Shown here one piece after another: positions 17,895-25,771 of a stretch of 64,000 bases of DNA. How positions within the stretch are numbered: position 1 is the first letter of the stretch; the number at the start of each line of letters is the position of its first letter. This stretch comes from Acidobacteriaceae bacterium. GTDB taxonomy: Bacteria; Acidobacteriota; Terriglobia; Terriglobales; Acidobacteriaceae. Below the pieces are notes generated by a model that had not been told where the DNA came from, did no database searches, and worked only from the letters and a program-made list of their open reading frames with translations. The stretch lies in assembly GCA_003134995.1 (NCBI GenBank), contig PLDC01000017.1:62001-126000 (forward strand). Reading direction: 5' to 3'. Both the position numbers and the translations under genes were made by a program.

Positions 17895-18072
17895 ACCGGT
17901 TCGGTCAGCGGTGGAGCCAGCATCGGGGCATGCGACACGAAAATGACAATCCCTTGACAATTCCTTGACAAGTTTCTCTTCGTAACATCTCACACTACTC
18001 CTCGTCGCAGCTGCGGCCATTTCCGCCCCGCTCTGCTCCGTTCAAGGTATGCACTCCCAGGAGGGATCCTTC

Positions 18073-19173
18073 ATGAAATTGTTTGCTGAAATCAAAACTT
18101 GCGCCACTGTAGTTCTTGTGGTCGCCGTTTGCGGCCTCTCTGCTTACGCTCAACATTCCAATCTCACAAACGTCTCCACGATCGCATCCACAGTTCCCGC
18201 AAATGGGGACGTGAACCCGTACGGCATCGCGCGCGTGCCGAAGAGTAATGGCTCGCTGACTGAGGGCAACATTCTGGTCAGTAATTTCAACAGCAGCGCA
18301 AACCTGCAAGGTACTGGAACGACTATTGTGCAGATCACTCCGAGTGGCACAGTCAGCTTGTTCGCCCAGATCAACGCCAGCGCCTTGCCCGGACCTTGCC
18401 CCGGCGGCATCGGCTTAACCACGGCGTTGGCAGCGTTGAGCAGCGGATGGGTGATCGTAGGCAGCTTGCCGACTACTGACGGAACGTCAGCAACCGCGCA
18501 GGCTGGCTGTTTGCTGGTGTTGAATAGCAGCGGCAGCGTGGTCGAAACATTTTATGGATCATTGATTAATGGCCCGTGGGATATGACAGCGCTTGACGCG
18601 GGTAGCACCGCGAATCTATTCGTCACCAACGTTCTGAACGGAACTGTGGCTGCGGGCGGAAACGTGGTTTGGGGTGGAACCGTGGTGCGCCTGAATCTCA
18701 CCGGTTTGTCCGGAGCGATGCCGACTCTGGAATCGATCACCACGATTGGCTCTGGGTTTGCTGAGGAAACCAATTCAGCAGCGCTGGTGATTGGGCCGAC
18801 GGGCGTTGGCCTGAGTCCCGACAGCAGCACGATTTACGTCGCCGACAGCATCAACAACCGGGTGCAATGGATTTCCGATCCAGTGACGCGCACGACCTCT
18901 GGCGGAACGGGCACGACTCTGACTGCGGACACGACGCTTAACGATCCTCTCGGGCTCACGGTGCTGACAGATGGCAGCGTGCTGACAGTAAACGGGAACA
19001 ACGGATACCTCCTGGGATTTTCAACCAGCGGCTGGCAGCAGGAACAGAAGCTGCTGGACGACAACGGCACTCCTCCGGGAAGCGGTGCGCTGTTCGGGTT
19101 AGTGCATGTGCCGGGGCAAGGGCTTTACTACGTGGATGACGCCACCAACACTCTGAATCTGTGGCTGCAGTAA
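18073..19173 (+). CDS. Secreted NHL/beta-propeller-type protein
   Basis: 366 aa from ATG 18073 with an AGGAGGG ribosome binding site. Signal peptide to about AYAQ. The mature part has repeated blades with YGIARVPKS, GVGLSPDSSTIYVADSINNRVQWI and DPLGLTVLTDGSVLTVNGNNGYLLG, resembling NHL or six-bladed propellers that bind ligands or proteins. No active site is visible. It is monocistronic and ends before a strong intrinsic terminator at 19202-19247. Confidence 0.8.
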   Translation: MKLFAEIKTCATVVLVVAVCGLSAYAQHSNLTNVSTIASTVPANGDVNPYGIARVPKSNGSLTEGNILVSNFNSSANLQGTGTTIVQITPSGTVSLFAQINASALPGPCPGGIGLTTALAALSSGWVIVGSLPTTDGTSATAQAGCLLVLNSSGSVVETFYGSLINGPWDMTALDAGSTANLFVTNVLNGTVAAGGNVVWGGTVVRLNLTGLSGAMPTLESITTIGSGFAEETNSAALVIGPTGVGLSPDSSTIYVADSINNRVQWISDPVTRTTSGGTGTTLTADTTLNDPLGLTVLTDGSVLTVNGNNGYLLGFSTSGWQQEQKLLDDNGTPPGSGALFGLVHVPGQGLYYVDDATNTLNLWLQ

Positions 19174-19201
19174 AGCAGGTTCCGAGTCAGCACATACTTT
19201 A

Positions 19202-19247
19202 CCGCCCGCCTCGTCGCAACACGCGCGAAGGCGGGCGGTTTTATTTT
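19202..19247 (+). terminator. Intrinsic terminator after the propeller gene
   Basis: CCGCCCGCCT pairs with AGGCGGGCGG, followed by TTTTATTTTT. It is placed 29 nt after the stop at 19173. Confidence 0.85.
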
Positions 19248-19283
19248 TGAAGCAAGTTAGAACAAGCAATCGAGGATAACGAT

Positions 19284-19311
19284 GCGGGCCATTGGTTTTT
19301 CAGTGGCCCGC
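19284..19311. other. Hairpin upstream of the TrkA-N gene
   Basis: GCGGGCCA and TGGCCCGC form a perfect 8-bp stem around a 12-nt loop, 40 nt before the start at 19353. Without a T-tract it is not a terminator on the plus strand; role unknown. Confidence 0.4.
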
Positions 19312-19352
19312 ACGTTGTTCCGCAACTAGACTTGCGTTAGTATCGCTCCCTC

Positions 19353-20105
19353 ATGCTGCGAGTCCTGCTGTTGTTCTTGCGCCGGCTGTGGCTGCCGCTG
19401 GTGGTGTTTGCCGCATTCAGCCTGATGTGTGTGCTGGTATACCAGCGGTTGGAAGGTTTGAGCTGGCAGGATGCGCTGTTCTGGATGATTCAGCCGCATG
19501 CCATCGATCCCAAACACGTTCGCAACGCAACCAAGATATTTTCGCTGTTCGTGTATATGGGCGTGTTTGCTTTTCAGATCTGGGTGGCGGAGCGCGTGGC
19601 CGTCACCATCTTCCACCGGCAAGGGATGGAGGTATGGAGAACCATGGTGAACGACGTCAGCATCGAAAAACTGCAAGATCATTTCATTATCTGCGGCTAC
19701 GGGCAGGTGGGGCGAACGGTGGTGGACCAGCTCAATCGCCTCAAGATTCCTTTTGTGCTCATCGAAACCAATGAGGGACTGTGCCGCGAACTGCTTAAAG
19801 ATAAAGTGCTTAGCATTCAGGGCGACGCGAAGCGGCACGACGTGCTGCAGTCTGCCGGAATTAAGCGTGCGCGCGGAGTGTGCATTGTGATCGACAACGA
19901 CGCCGACAATCTCTACATCACGGTGACTGCGAAAGCGCTCAACCCCAAAGCGCGCATCATTACGCGGGCCGGGCAGTCGCGGTATGCGCAGGCCATGCGC
20001 AACTCGGGCGCGGACGAAGTAATCATTCCAGAATATGAAGGCGGACTGATGACCGGGCGCATGATCGCGAAGTTTTATCCGGATGCGCACCCGAATCTGG
20101 AGTGA
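19353..20105 (+). CDS. TrkA-N (RCK) domain membrane protein without a channel filter
   Basis: 250 aa. Two predicted transmembrane helices (residues about 8-28 and 64-84) precede an NAD-binding RCK/TrkA-N domain with HFIICGYGQVGRTVVDQL (GxGxxG) and IVIDNDADNLYITVTAKALNP. This is the layout of two-TM potassium channels (Kch/MthK-like), but the linker reads DALFWMIQPHAIDPKHVRNATK and contains no TxGYGD filter. It may therefore be a membrane-anchored NAD/nucleotide sensor rather than a pore. The C-terminus lacks a full TrkA-C domain. It ends 9 nt from the convergent esterase-fold gene. Confidence 0.8.
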   Translation: MLRVLLLFLRRLWLPLVVFAAFSLMCVLVYQRLEGLSWQDALFWMIQPHAIDPKHVRNATKIFSLFVYMGVFAFQIWVAERVAVTIFHRQGMEVWRTMVNDVSIEKLQDHFIICGYGQVGRTVVDQLNRLKIPFVLIETNEGLCRELLKDKVLSIQGDAKRHDVLQSAGIKRARGVCIVIDNDADNLYITVTAKALNPKARIITRAGQSRYAQAMRNSGADEVIIPEYEGGLMTGRMIAKFYPDAHPNLE

Positions 20106-20114
20106 GAGAAGTAA

Positions 20115-21197
20115 TTATTTTCCCGTGTCACCCGCGATCTTCTGTGTAGAGAGGAAGCCCCAGATAATCTCGTTGGCATTCAGGTTGCTGGTCTTGCCGA
20201 CTTCTTTTTCGCTCATATATTGTTCGCCACCGGGCCAAGTGTCGCCACCGCCTTTGATGCTGTATAGAATGACCTGTGCGTCGGCCTGGCAGCCGCTGAA
20301 GGTGAACGTTTTGATTTCCTTGCCTTTTTCTGAGGATGGCAGTTTGCCTTGCGCGGGCTTTTCTCCACAGCGGTCGAACTTGGCCCACGCCTTGGCGCTG
20401 TCTTCGGCGGAGAGCACGGCGAAGCGGCCAGGTTTGTAGGTGCCTCCATTGTAAGAATTGATGGGGTCCTCTGTGCCTTCCATATACAACGCGGGAACCG
20501 GACGCGAGGGCAGGCAGATCATGGTTTTCGGCAGCGTCGCGCTGACCGCAGCCACGGCGGCCACGCGATCTGCGATGGAGCATCCGGTCCGCAATGCCAT
20601 GAAGCCGCCATCTCCCAGGCCTGTCGCGTAAATGCGGCGAGGGTCAACGGAGTACTTCAGTTCTAGTTGATCGAGCATTTGAGTAAGAAAAGCCACATCA
20701 TCCGCAGGCTCAGGCTTCTTCTTAGTATCGTCATCGGGATTCTGCCCGCCGCTTCGTCCGCCCCCTGGATATCCACCGCCGCCACCGGGATACCCTCCAC
20801 CGCCGCCGGGATAACCGAACCCTCCGCGACGTCCGCCACGCGGGCCCATCGCGGTGGATGTCGACTCAGGCCGCACTCCGATATTCCAATCGGCGCGCGC
20901 GGCATTGGGATACACGGCAATCACGCCGTTCTTATCGGCGAGCTGGTTGAAGTGGCTAAGCCGCGCCATATCGTCGGCACTCTGGTTGCGTCCGTGAAAA
21001 AGGATGACCACCGGGTAGTGTTGCTGCGCGTCGTAGCCCTTGGGCAAGTGCACCAAGAAGTTGCGGGAGACGTCATCGACCGTGATCTTTTCCTGAAGGT
21101 CCTGCGCTCGCAATGGAACGATGGACAGGAACACGGAGAACAAGCACGCCTGGTAGAACCGGCGGCACATGAGGGCTTTCGCGGTTTTGAACTTCAT
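20115..21197 (-). CDS. Esterase/PHB-depolymerase-fold protein with lost catalytic residues
   Basis: About 360 aa from ATG 21197 (the frame opens at 21227). Signal peptide through VPLRA, so exported. It follows the LpqC/PHB depolymerase family: PVVILFHGRNQSADDM (oxyanion region), IAVYPNA, then a nucleophile elbow that normally reads GLSNGG but here reads GLGDGG, and a region normally GGGHTWPGG that reads GGGDTWPGG. Ser and His of the triad are thus replaced, while the Asp region EGTEDPINSYNGG is kept. A low-complexity GGGYPGGG insertion (residues ~130-160) interrupts the fold. Probably non-hydrolytic, perhaps binding; a ferulate-esterase-like activity is not supported. Confidence 0.8.
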   Translation of the reverse strand: MKFKTAKALMCRRFYQACLFSVFLSIVPLRAQDLQEKITVDDVSRNFLVHLPKGYDAQQHYPVVILFHGRNQSADDMARLSHFNQLADKNGVIAVYPNAARADWNIGVRPESTSTAMGPRGGRRGGFGYPGGGGGYPGGGGGYPGGGRSGGQNPDDDTKKKPEPADDVAFLTQMLDQLELKYSVDPRRIYATGLGDGGFMALRTGCSIADRVAAVAAVSATLPKTMICLPSRPVPALYMEGTEDPINSYNGGTYKPGRFAVLSAEDSAKAWAKFDRCGEKPAQGKLPSSEKGKEIKTFTFSGCQADAQVILYSIKGGGDTWPGGEQYMSEKEVGKTSNLNANEIIWGFLSTQKIAGDTGK

Positions 21198-21312
21198 TAT
21201 TACTTCTGACCGTCTTTCTATTGGCATAAGAATCTTAAGTGTAAGGCCGGGTTGCTATGGAAACGCCAGAGTTTTGCAAAGATTTGTAAGCTGCGCCCGA
21301 AGCGTTCAGCGA

Positions 21313-22776
21313 TCACGCAGCGGGCAAGTCGAACGAAAATACCGAGCCGCGGCCGAGCTGGCTGGTCACGCTGACCGATCCGTTGTGAGCTTCGACTATG
21401 GCTTTTGCGATGGCGAGTCCCATGCCAGTGCCTTGCACGCTGTACCGCTGGTCGCGCCCTCGGTAAAACTTATCGAAGACCATGGATAGCTCGAAATCGT
21501 CAATGCCGGGGCCGTGGTCGGTGACGCTGGTGACGACGCGGTCTCCCTTGCACTCGGCGGTAATGGCGATGGGCGAGGTGGGCGGCGAATACTTGGCGGC
21601 GTTCTCCAGCAACTGCTTGAGCACTTCGGCGATGCGGTCGGAATCTACACGCACCTTGGGCAGCGAAGGAGCTACGCGCACCTCGAGCGGATGCTGAGCC
21701 AGAACCGTTCTGGATTCTTCGACCGCAGACTCGATCACGGTGGCGATATCCACGGAAGCCATGTGGAGTTCAACCTTGTGCGCATCGAGCTGAGCCATCT
21801 CCGTGGCTTCGCCGACCAGGCGGTCGAGGCGATCGGTTTCTTCATTGATGACAGTCAGCAATTCCTTCCGCTGGGCTTCGTCGAGATTGTAGTCTGAGAG
21901 CAAACCGGTGACTGCGGCCTTGATTCCAGTGAGCGGTGTACGCAGCTCGTGAGTTACGGAATCGAGCAGGACGGCGCGCAGGTTTTCGCTCTGGTGCGCA
22001 GCTTCGGTCTGCGAAAGCTTTTCAATGGCGCCGGCGCGCTCGATGGCGATGCCGATCATGCTGCCCAGAGCTTCCAAAGTGGCGCGCGAGAGGGCTGGTC
22101 CGGCGATGCCGACAGATCCAGTGGTGCGCGTTCCCAGATGCAACGGAGTCAGAGAAACTCCGCGCTTGGAATCGATCACCGGCTCGCCGCGCGAGCTAAC
22201 CATCTGAAGATCCTGCAAGGCAAGCCAGGTGGCATTGGGGTCGGTGCGATAGACCTGCTGCGAACTGAGCAAGTAGATGGCGGCGGCTTTGGCGCTGAAT
22301 CCCTCGCACACGTAGGCAGGAATCGCATTCAGCAACTCGGCTACGTTGTCGGTGGCGAGCAGGCGCTGGCTGAAAGCGTATAGCCTCTCCACGTCGCGGC
22401 GGCGCTGATTGGCATCGGCAGTCTGGCGGCGGGCGCGGTCTGCGAGCTGGCTCGCGATGCCGGCCGTCACAAGAAATGCGAATAGCGCGACCCAATTCTG
22501 CGGATCGGCTACGGTGAACGTTCCGATGGGGGGAAGAAAATAATAATTGAAGGCTAGCGTGGCAAGTATCGCGAGAAAAACAGAAAAGCGAAATCCCCAA
22601 TACGCCGCAAGCCATAACACCATCAGCAGGAACGTCAGGGCCACGGTGGTGGGATTGACGTGGATGAGGTGACGGTAGATCTGAACTACCACTCCCGTCG
22701 CTACTATGCAGGCGGCATAGCGAAACACATGTTGAGGCCAGCGGGCTTTCACGGGCACGATTGTAACCGGAATCAA
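21313..22776 (-). CDS. KdpD C-terminal-type sensor histidine kinase
   Basis: 487 aa. Residues ~17-110 hold the DUF4118 four-helix membrane region of KdpD, ~130-250 a GAF-like region, then HisKA with SVTHELRTPLTG (phospho-acceptor His276) and HATPase motifs LLENAAKYS, DHGPGID and GTGMGLAIAKAIV. It matches the kinase half of KdpD, but the usual N-terminal KdpD sensor/USP region is absent and is encoded separately on the opposite strand at 22899. It presumably phosphorylates the KdpE at 24078, controlling kdpFABC. Divergent from that gene pair. Confidence 0.85.
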   Translation of the reverse strand: MIPVTIVPVKARWPQHVFRYAACIVATGVVVQIYRHLIHVNPTTVALTFLLMVLWLAAYWGFRFSVFLAILATLAFNYYFLPPIGTFTVADPQNWVALFAFLVTAGIASQLADRARRQTADANQRRRDVERLYAFSQRLLATDNVAELLNAIPAYVCEGFSAKAAAIYLLSSQQVYRTDPNATWLALQDLQMVSSRGEPVIDSKRGVSLTPLHLGTRTTGSVGIAGPALSRATLEALGSMIGIAIERAGAIEKLSQTEAAHQSENLRAVLLDSVTHELRTPLTGIKAAVTGLLSDYNLDEAQRKELLTVINEETDRLDRLVGEATEMAQLDAHKVELHMASVDIATVIESAVEESRTVLAQHPLEVRVAPSLPKVRVDSDRIAEVLKQLLENAAKYSPPTSPIAITAECKGDRVVTSVTDHGPGIDDFELSMVFDKFYRGRDQRYSVQGTGMGLAIAKAIVEAHNGSVSVTSQLGRGSVFSFDLPAA

Positions 22777-22850
22777 GGTTTCAGAGTTTCAAAGTTTCAA
22801 GGTTTCACAGCGGCGATGGCCTTGGAAACCTTGAGACCTTGAAACCTGCT
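22769..22850. repeat. Facing tandem-repeat element (GTTTCAAG type)
   Basis: Left arm repeats AAGGTTTCA-GAGTTTCAA-AGTTTCAAGG; right arm has the inverse CCTTGGAAACCTTGAGACCTTGAAACC. It lies exactly between the two divergent halves of kdpD and would fold into a long hairpin. Confidence 0.65.
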
Positions 22851-22898
22851 TTCGTTCCGATTCGACAATTTCTGCTCCGGCGTGGACAATAAGCGGCG

Positions 22899-24014
22899 AT
22901 GACCAAGAGTCCTGAAGAATGGCTTAAGGAATGCGATACCGCCAAGCGCCCGGCGGTGTTCAAGTTGTTTCTGGGCTACGCCCCCGGCGTGGGAAAAACC
23001 TACGCCATGCTTAGCGAAGGCGTGCGCCGGGCAAGCCGCGGCGAAGAAGTGGTGATCGGCGTGGTGGAAACGCACGGGCGCAAACCGATTGTTGAGCTTT
23101 CTTCGCGGCTGGAAACGGTTCCGCGCAAGAAGCTCGAATACAAGGCGACCGTTTTTGAAGAGATGGATGTCGATGCGATCCTCGCGAGCAAGCCGCACGT
23201 TGTGCTGGTGGATGAACTGGCGCACACCAACATTGAAGGCAGCAAGCACGCGAAACGCTATGAAGATGTGTTTGAGTTGCTGGATGCGGGGATCGACGTT
23301 GTTTCCACGCTGAATGTGCAGCACATTGAGAGCCTGGCGCCGACGATTCGAGGCCTGACTGGAGTGCAGGTGCGCGAGACCGTACCGGACTGGGTGATCC
23401 GGCGCGCGGGCGAAATTGTGATGGCAGATCTCACTCCGCAAGCGTTGCAGACGCGCATGAAGCGCGGCGACATTTATCCGCTGGAACGAGTGGAACGGGC
23501 ACTGGCGAATTTCTTCCGGAATACAAACCTGGTGGCACTGCGAGAGTTGGCTCTGCGGCAGGTGACGCAGGCCGTCGACCGCACGCTTTCGGAACTCAAG
23601 AACGAAGACGGACAACTGTTGCAGGTCCGGGAACGGATTGCAGTCTGCATCAGCTCGAACCCAGCGGCACAGTATCTGATCGCGCGCGGCGCGCGCATGG
23701 CTCAGGCGCTCGATGGCGACTTGTATGTGCTTTACATCGACACCGGTGCCGATGAGAGTGACGAGAACCAGCGAACGCTGGCCGACAATGTGCGCTTTGC
23801 TGAGAGTGTGGGCGCGAAGGTGGTGAAGACTGAGGGGAAGGTGGTCGCGGAAAAAGTTGCGGAATTCGTTCGCGAAAATCACATCACTCAGGTCGTTTTC
23901 GGACGCTCCGCGACGAAGGGGTGGAAAAGATATTTTTATCTTTCGGCGATTCACAAGTTTCTGCGCGATACTCCCGCGGTGGACGTGCACATCGTGACGC
24001 AGGAAATGCGATGA
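22899..24014 (+). CDS. kdpD: KdpD N-terminal sensor domain protein (kdpD split half)
   Basis: 371 aa, soluble. Carries the KdpD sensor domain with Walker A GYAPGVGKT (residues 26-34), HGRKPIVEL, VDELAHTN and DVVSTLNVQHIESL, followed from about residue 245 by a USP-like domain (RIAVCISSNPAAQYLIARGARMAQ). In E. coli KdpD these are the N-terminal halves of one protein with kinase; here the polypeptide ends before any membrane or kinase domain. It is 63 nt upstream of kdpE. The kinase half is at 21313-22776 in the other direction. Presumed role: sensing K+/ionic strength and modulating the kinase. Confidence 0.9.
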   Translation: MTKSPEEWLKECDTAKRPAVFKLFLGYAPGVGKTYAMLSEGVRRASRGEEVVIGVVETHGRKPIVELSSRLETVPRKKLEYKATVFEEMDVDAILASKPHVVLVDELAHTNIEGSKHAKRYEDVFELLDAGIDVVSTLNVQHIESLAPTIRGLTGVQVRETVPDWVIRRAGEIVMADLTPQALQTRMKRGDIYPLERVERALANFFRNTNLVALRELALRQVTQAVDRTLSELKNEDGQLLQVRERIAVCISSNPAAQYLIARGARMAQALDGDLYVLYIDTGADESDENQRTLADNVRFAESVGAKVVKTEGKVVAEKVAEFVRENHITQVVFGRSATKGWKRYFYLSAIHKFLRDTPAVDVHIVTQEMR

Positions 24015-24077
24015 GCGGGGTTGGCGAACGCGATTGGCTAAGGCGGGACTGACGAAAGCGCGATTGACGAAAGAAAG

Positions 24078-24773
24078 ATGACGACCGAGCACAAGCGAAT
24101 CCTGGTGGTCGATGACGAAGCGCAGATTACGCGGGTGCTGCGCACCACGCTCTCGGCCCAGGGATACGACATTCGCGTGGCCAATGATGGCGAGATGGCG
24201 CTCGAGTTGATGAAGAACTGGACGCCACATGTGGTGGTGACAGACCTTGCCATGCCGAATCTCGACGGCGTCGAATTGTGCCGGAGCGTGCGCAAGATGT
24301 CGCAGGTGCCGATCATCGTCCTCTCGGTGCGCGGGCAGGATCGTTCGAAAGTGGAAGCCCTGGATGCCGGCGCCGATGACTACGTCACTAAACCTTTCAG
24401 CATGAACGAACTGCTGGCGCGCATCCGCGCACAGTTGCGACGGACTCCAGCGATCGAGGAGCATCCCACCAAAATTACGGCTGGCGATTTTTCCATTGAC
24501 CTGGATGCGCGATCCGTCAAAGTGACCGGGCATGAGGTTCATCTCACGCCGAAAGAATTTGATTTACTCGTGTATCTGGCGCAACGTCCGGGAAAAGTAG
24601 TGACGCATCGCACACTGTTGGCCGCCATCTGGGGGCCTAATAGCACAGAGCAGCCGGAATATCTGCGCGTGTTCGTGGGACAACTGCGTAAGAAAATAGA
24701 GACCGATCCTTCCTCGCCGAAGTACCTGCTTACCGAACCCTGGGTGGGCTACCGTTTCGAGCCCGGCTCGTAA
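24078..24773 (+). CDS. kdpE: Response regulator KdpE
   Basis: 231 aa OmpR-family regulator. Receiver with VVDDEAQ and phospho-acceptor Asp56 (VVVTDLAMP), Lys in DYVTKPFS; winged helix from about residue 130 (HLTPKEFDLLVYLAQRPGKVVTHRTLLAAIWG, RVFVGQLRKKIE). The final LLTEPWVGYRF is typical for KdpE. It sits directly after the KdpD sensor half. Direct repeats just downstream (24816-24848) and at 25305-25337 resemble KdpE-type boxes. Confidence 0.9.
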   Translation: MTTEHKRILVVDDEAQITRVLRTTLSAQGYDIRVANDGEMALELMKNWTPHVVVTDLAMPNLDGVELCRSVRKMSQVPIIVLSVRGQDRSKVEALDAGADDYVTKPFSMNELLARIRAQLRRTPAIEEHPTKITAGDFSIDLDARSVKVTGHEVHLTPKEFDLLVYLAQRPGKVVTHRTLLAAIWGPNSTEQPEYLRVFVGQLRKKIETDPSSPKYLLTEPWVGYRFEPGS

Positions 24774-24815
24774 GTTCCCAACCTGCTTCGATCGCCTGCT
24801 TCAATAATCCGAAGC

Positions 24816-24848
24816 CTTTATAAACATTTAATGAACCCTTTATTCGGA
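24816..24848 (+). promoter_or_regulatory. Candidate KdpE-type direct repeats, site 1
   Basis: Three 11-bp units CTTTATAAACA, TTTAATGAACC and CTTTATTCGGA follow the kdpE stop and precede the small gene at 24932. The 11-bp period and TTTA cores are those expected of OmpR-family operators. Confidence 0.4.
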
Positions 24849-24931
24849 TTTTCTGCGATTCCGTGTCCAATGATTAAGGGCCGCAAAACAGTCTTGAACT
24901 TCATCGAATGCGGTTCGTGGAGATCAATCTT

Positions 24932-25183
24932 ATGTGGGTTAATGAAGTTGCGCCGGAGCGGTTAGCAGAACTCTTCCATCACTATCATCAGGCATTGACG
25001 CCGGAGACATCGGGTAAAGGCAGCGAGAGCCACGACTCATGGAAGGAAGTTTCTCCCCAGTTAAAGAGCAGACTGGTCGCGGCCGCGCGGTTGGCATTGC
25101 TCGAACTGCAATCGATGACCAGCGAACGGGCAGTGTCCCGGCAGTATTTTGCCCAGCCGGGCGAAGCTGAGTGGGGCTGCTAG
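24932..25183 (+). CDS. Small hypothetical protein
   Basis: 83 aa from ATG 24932 with GGAG 10-13 nt upstream; TTG/ATG 24908 is a possible longer start. No signal or membrane segment. The sequence (LAELFHHYHQALTPE, SWKEVSPQLKSRLVAAARLALLELQ) is mostly helical and charged, ending EWGC. No family recognised. It lies between kdpE and the porin and could be regulated with kdp through the repeats at 24816-24848. Confidence 0.55.
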   Translation: MWVNEVAPERLAELFHHYHQALTPETSGKGSESHDSWKEVSPQLKSRLVAAARLALLELQSMTSERAVSRQYFAQPGEAEWGC

Positions 25184-25304
25184 GTTTCGTTGACCAGAGC
25201 GCCGAGAGATTGCGGATTCTGGTCGTCGAGGCAAGGTCGGCGTTGGGGCATCCACTTTTTCCACCGATGTAGGAATGTTGTCATTGCGGGAACAACCTTT
25301 GCGC

Positions 25305-25337
25305 CTTTACGAATTCTTTAGGAATCTCTTACCCCCT
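25305..25337 (+). promoter_or_regulatory. Candidate KdpE-type direct repeats, site 2
   Basis: CTTTACGAATT, CTTTAGGAATC and TCTTACCCCCT repeat with an 11-bp period. E. coli KdpE boxes, as recalled, read TTTATAC...TTTACACCCC, which is similar including the trailing C-run. It lies ~100 nt before 25409 and ~340 nt before the porin-kdpFABC cluster. Confidence 0.5.
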
Positions 25338-25408
25338 TCTTATGCCTGAAATGTTTTACTGAGGCGCTGGTGCAGCAGACCGCGCATTAATGTGTTGGAG
25401 GCAAGGCT

Positions 25409-25771
25409 ATGTGGGCAGCCTGGATCGTTGCAGCCATCGCGTTAGCAGGGGCTGCGTTCATGCTCAGAGTTCTGATTGCCTTTCTGGGTGAGCGTGCGCC
25501 ATCGGTTTGCTACTTGGTAGTGCCGGCCCGAACTGAAGCGCTTCGAGAAGTTGTTGGGGCTTGGAGCGACGACTATGTGGAAGATGATTCCCGGACAGCG
25601 GAATGCAAGTGCGGGGAATATTACGAGGAGTTATTGGAGAACGGAAATTATGCGAAGAAAGAGTGCTCTTCGGGTCTTATCGCTCTCGATGTTCGTCCTG
25701 CTTCTGGGGACTTGGGCCGGCGCTCAATCCGCCCAAGGCCAGGCTACTTCTTCCGCGAGCACCGGCCCTAG
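25409..25771 (+). CDS. Possible small membrane protein overlapping the porin start
   Basis: 120 aa. A good ribosome binding site (GGAGG 8 nt before ATG) and an N-terminal transmembrane helix (MWAAWIVAAIALAGAAFML...) support initiation. The C-terminal ~40 residues overlap the porin's reading frame in a different frame, starting at 25650. The cysteine pair CKCGEYY is notable. It could be genuine with a poorly constrained tail, or an open-frame artefact of the leader; no family is recognised. Confidence 0.4.
   Translation: MWAAWIVAAIALAGAAFMLRVLIAFLGERAPSVCYLVVPARTEALREVVGAWSDDYVEDDSRTAECKCGEYYEELLENGNYAKKECSSGLIALDVRPASGDLGRRSIRPRPGYFFREHRP

Noticed and set aside
17950-17975. Two TTGACA copies upstream of the propeller gene
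   Set aside because: No -10 at a suitable distance from either copy.
22797-24542. 581-aa open frame on the minus strand
   Set aside because: Antisense of kdpD-N and kdpE; Arg/His-rich.
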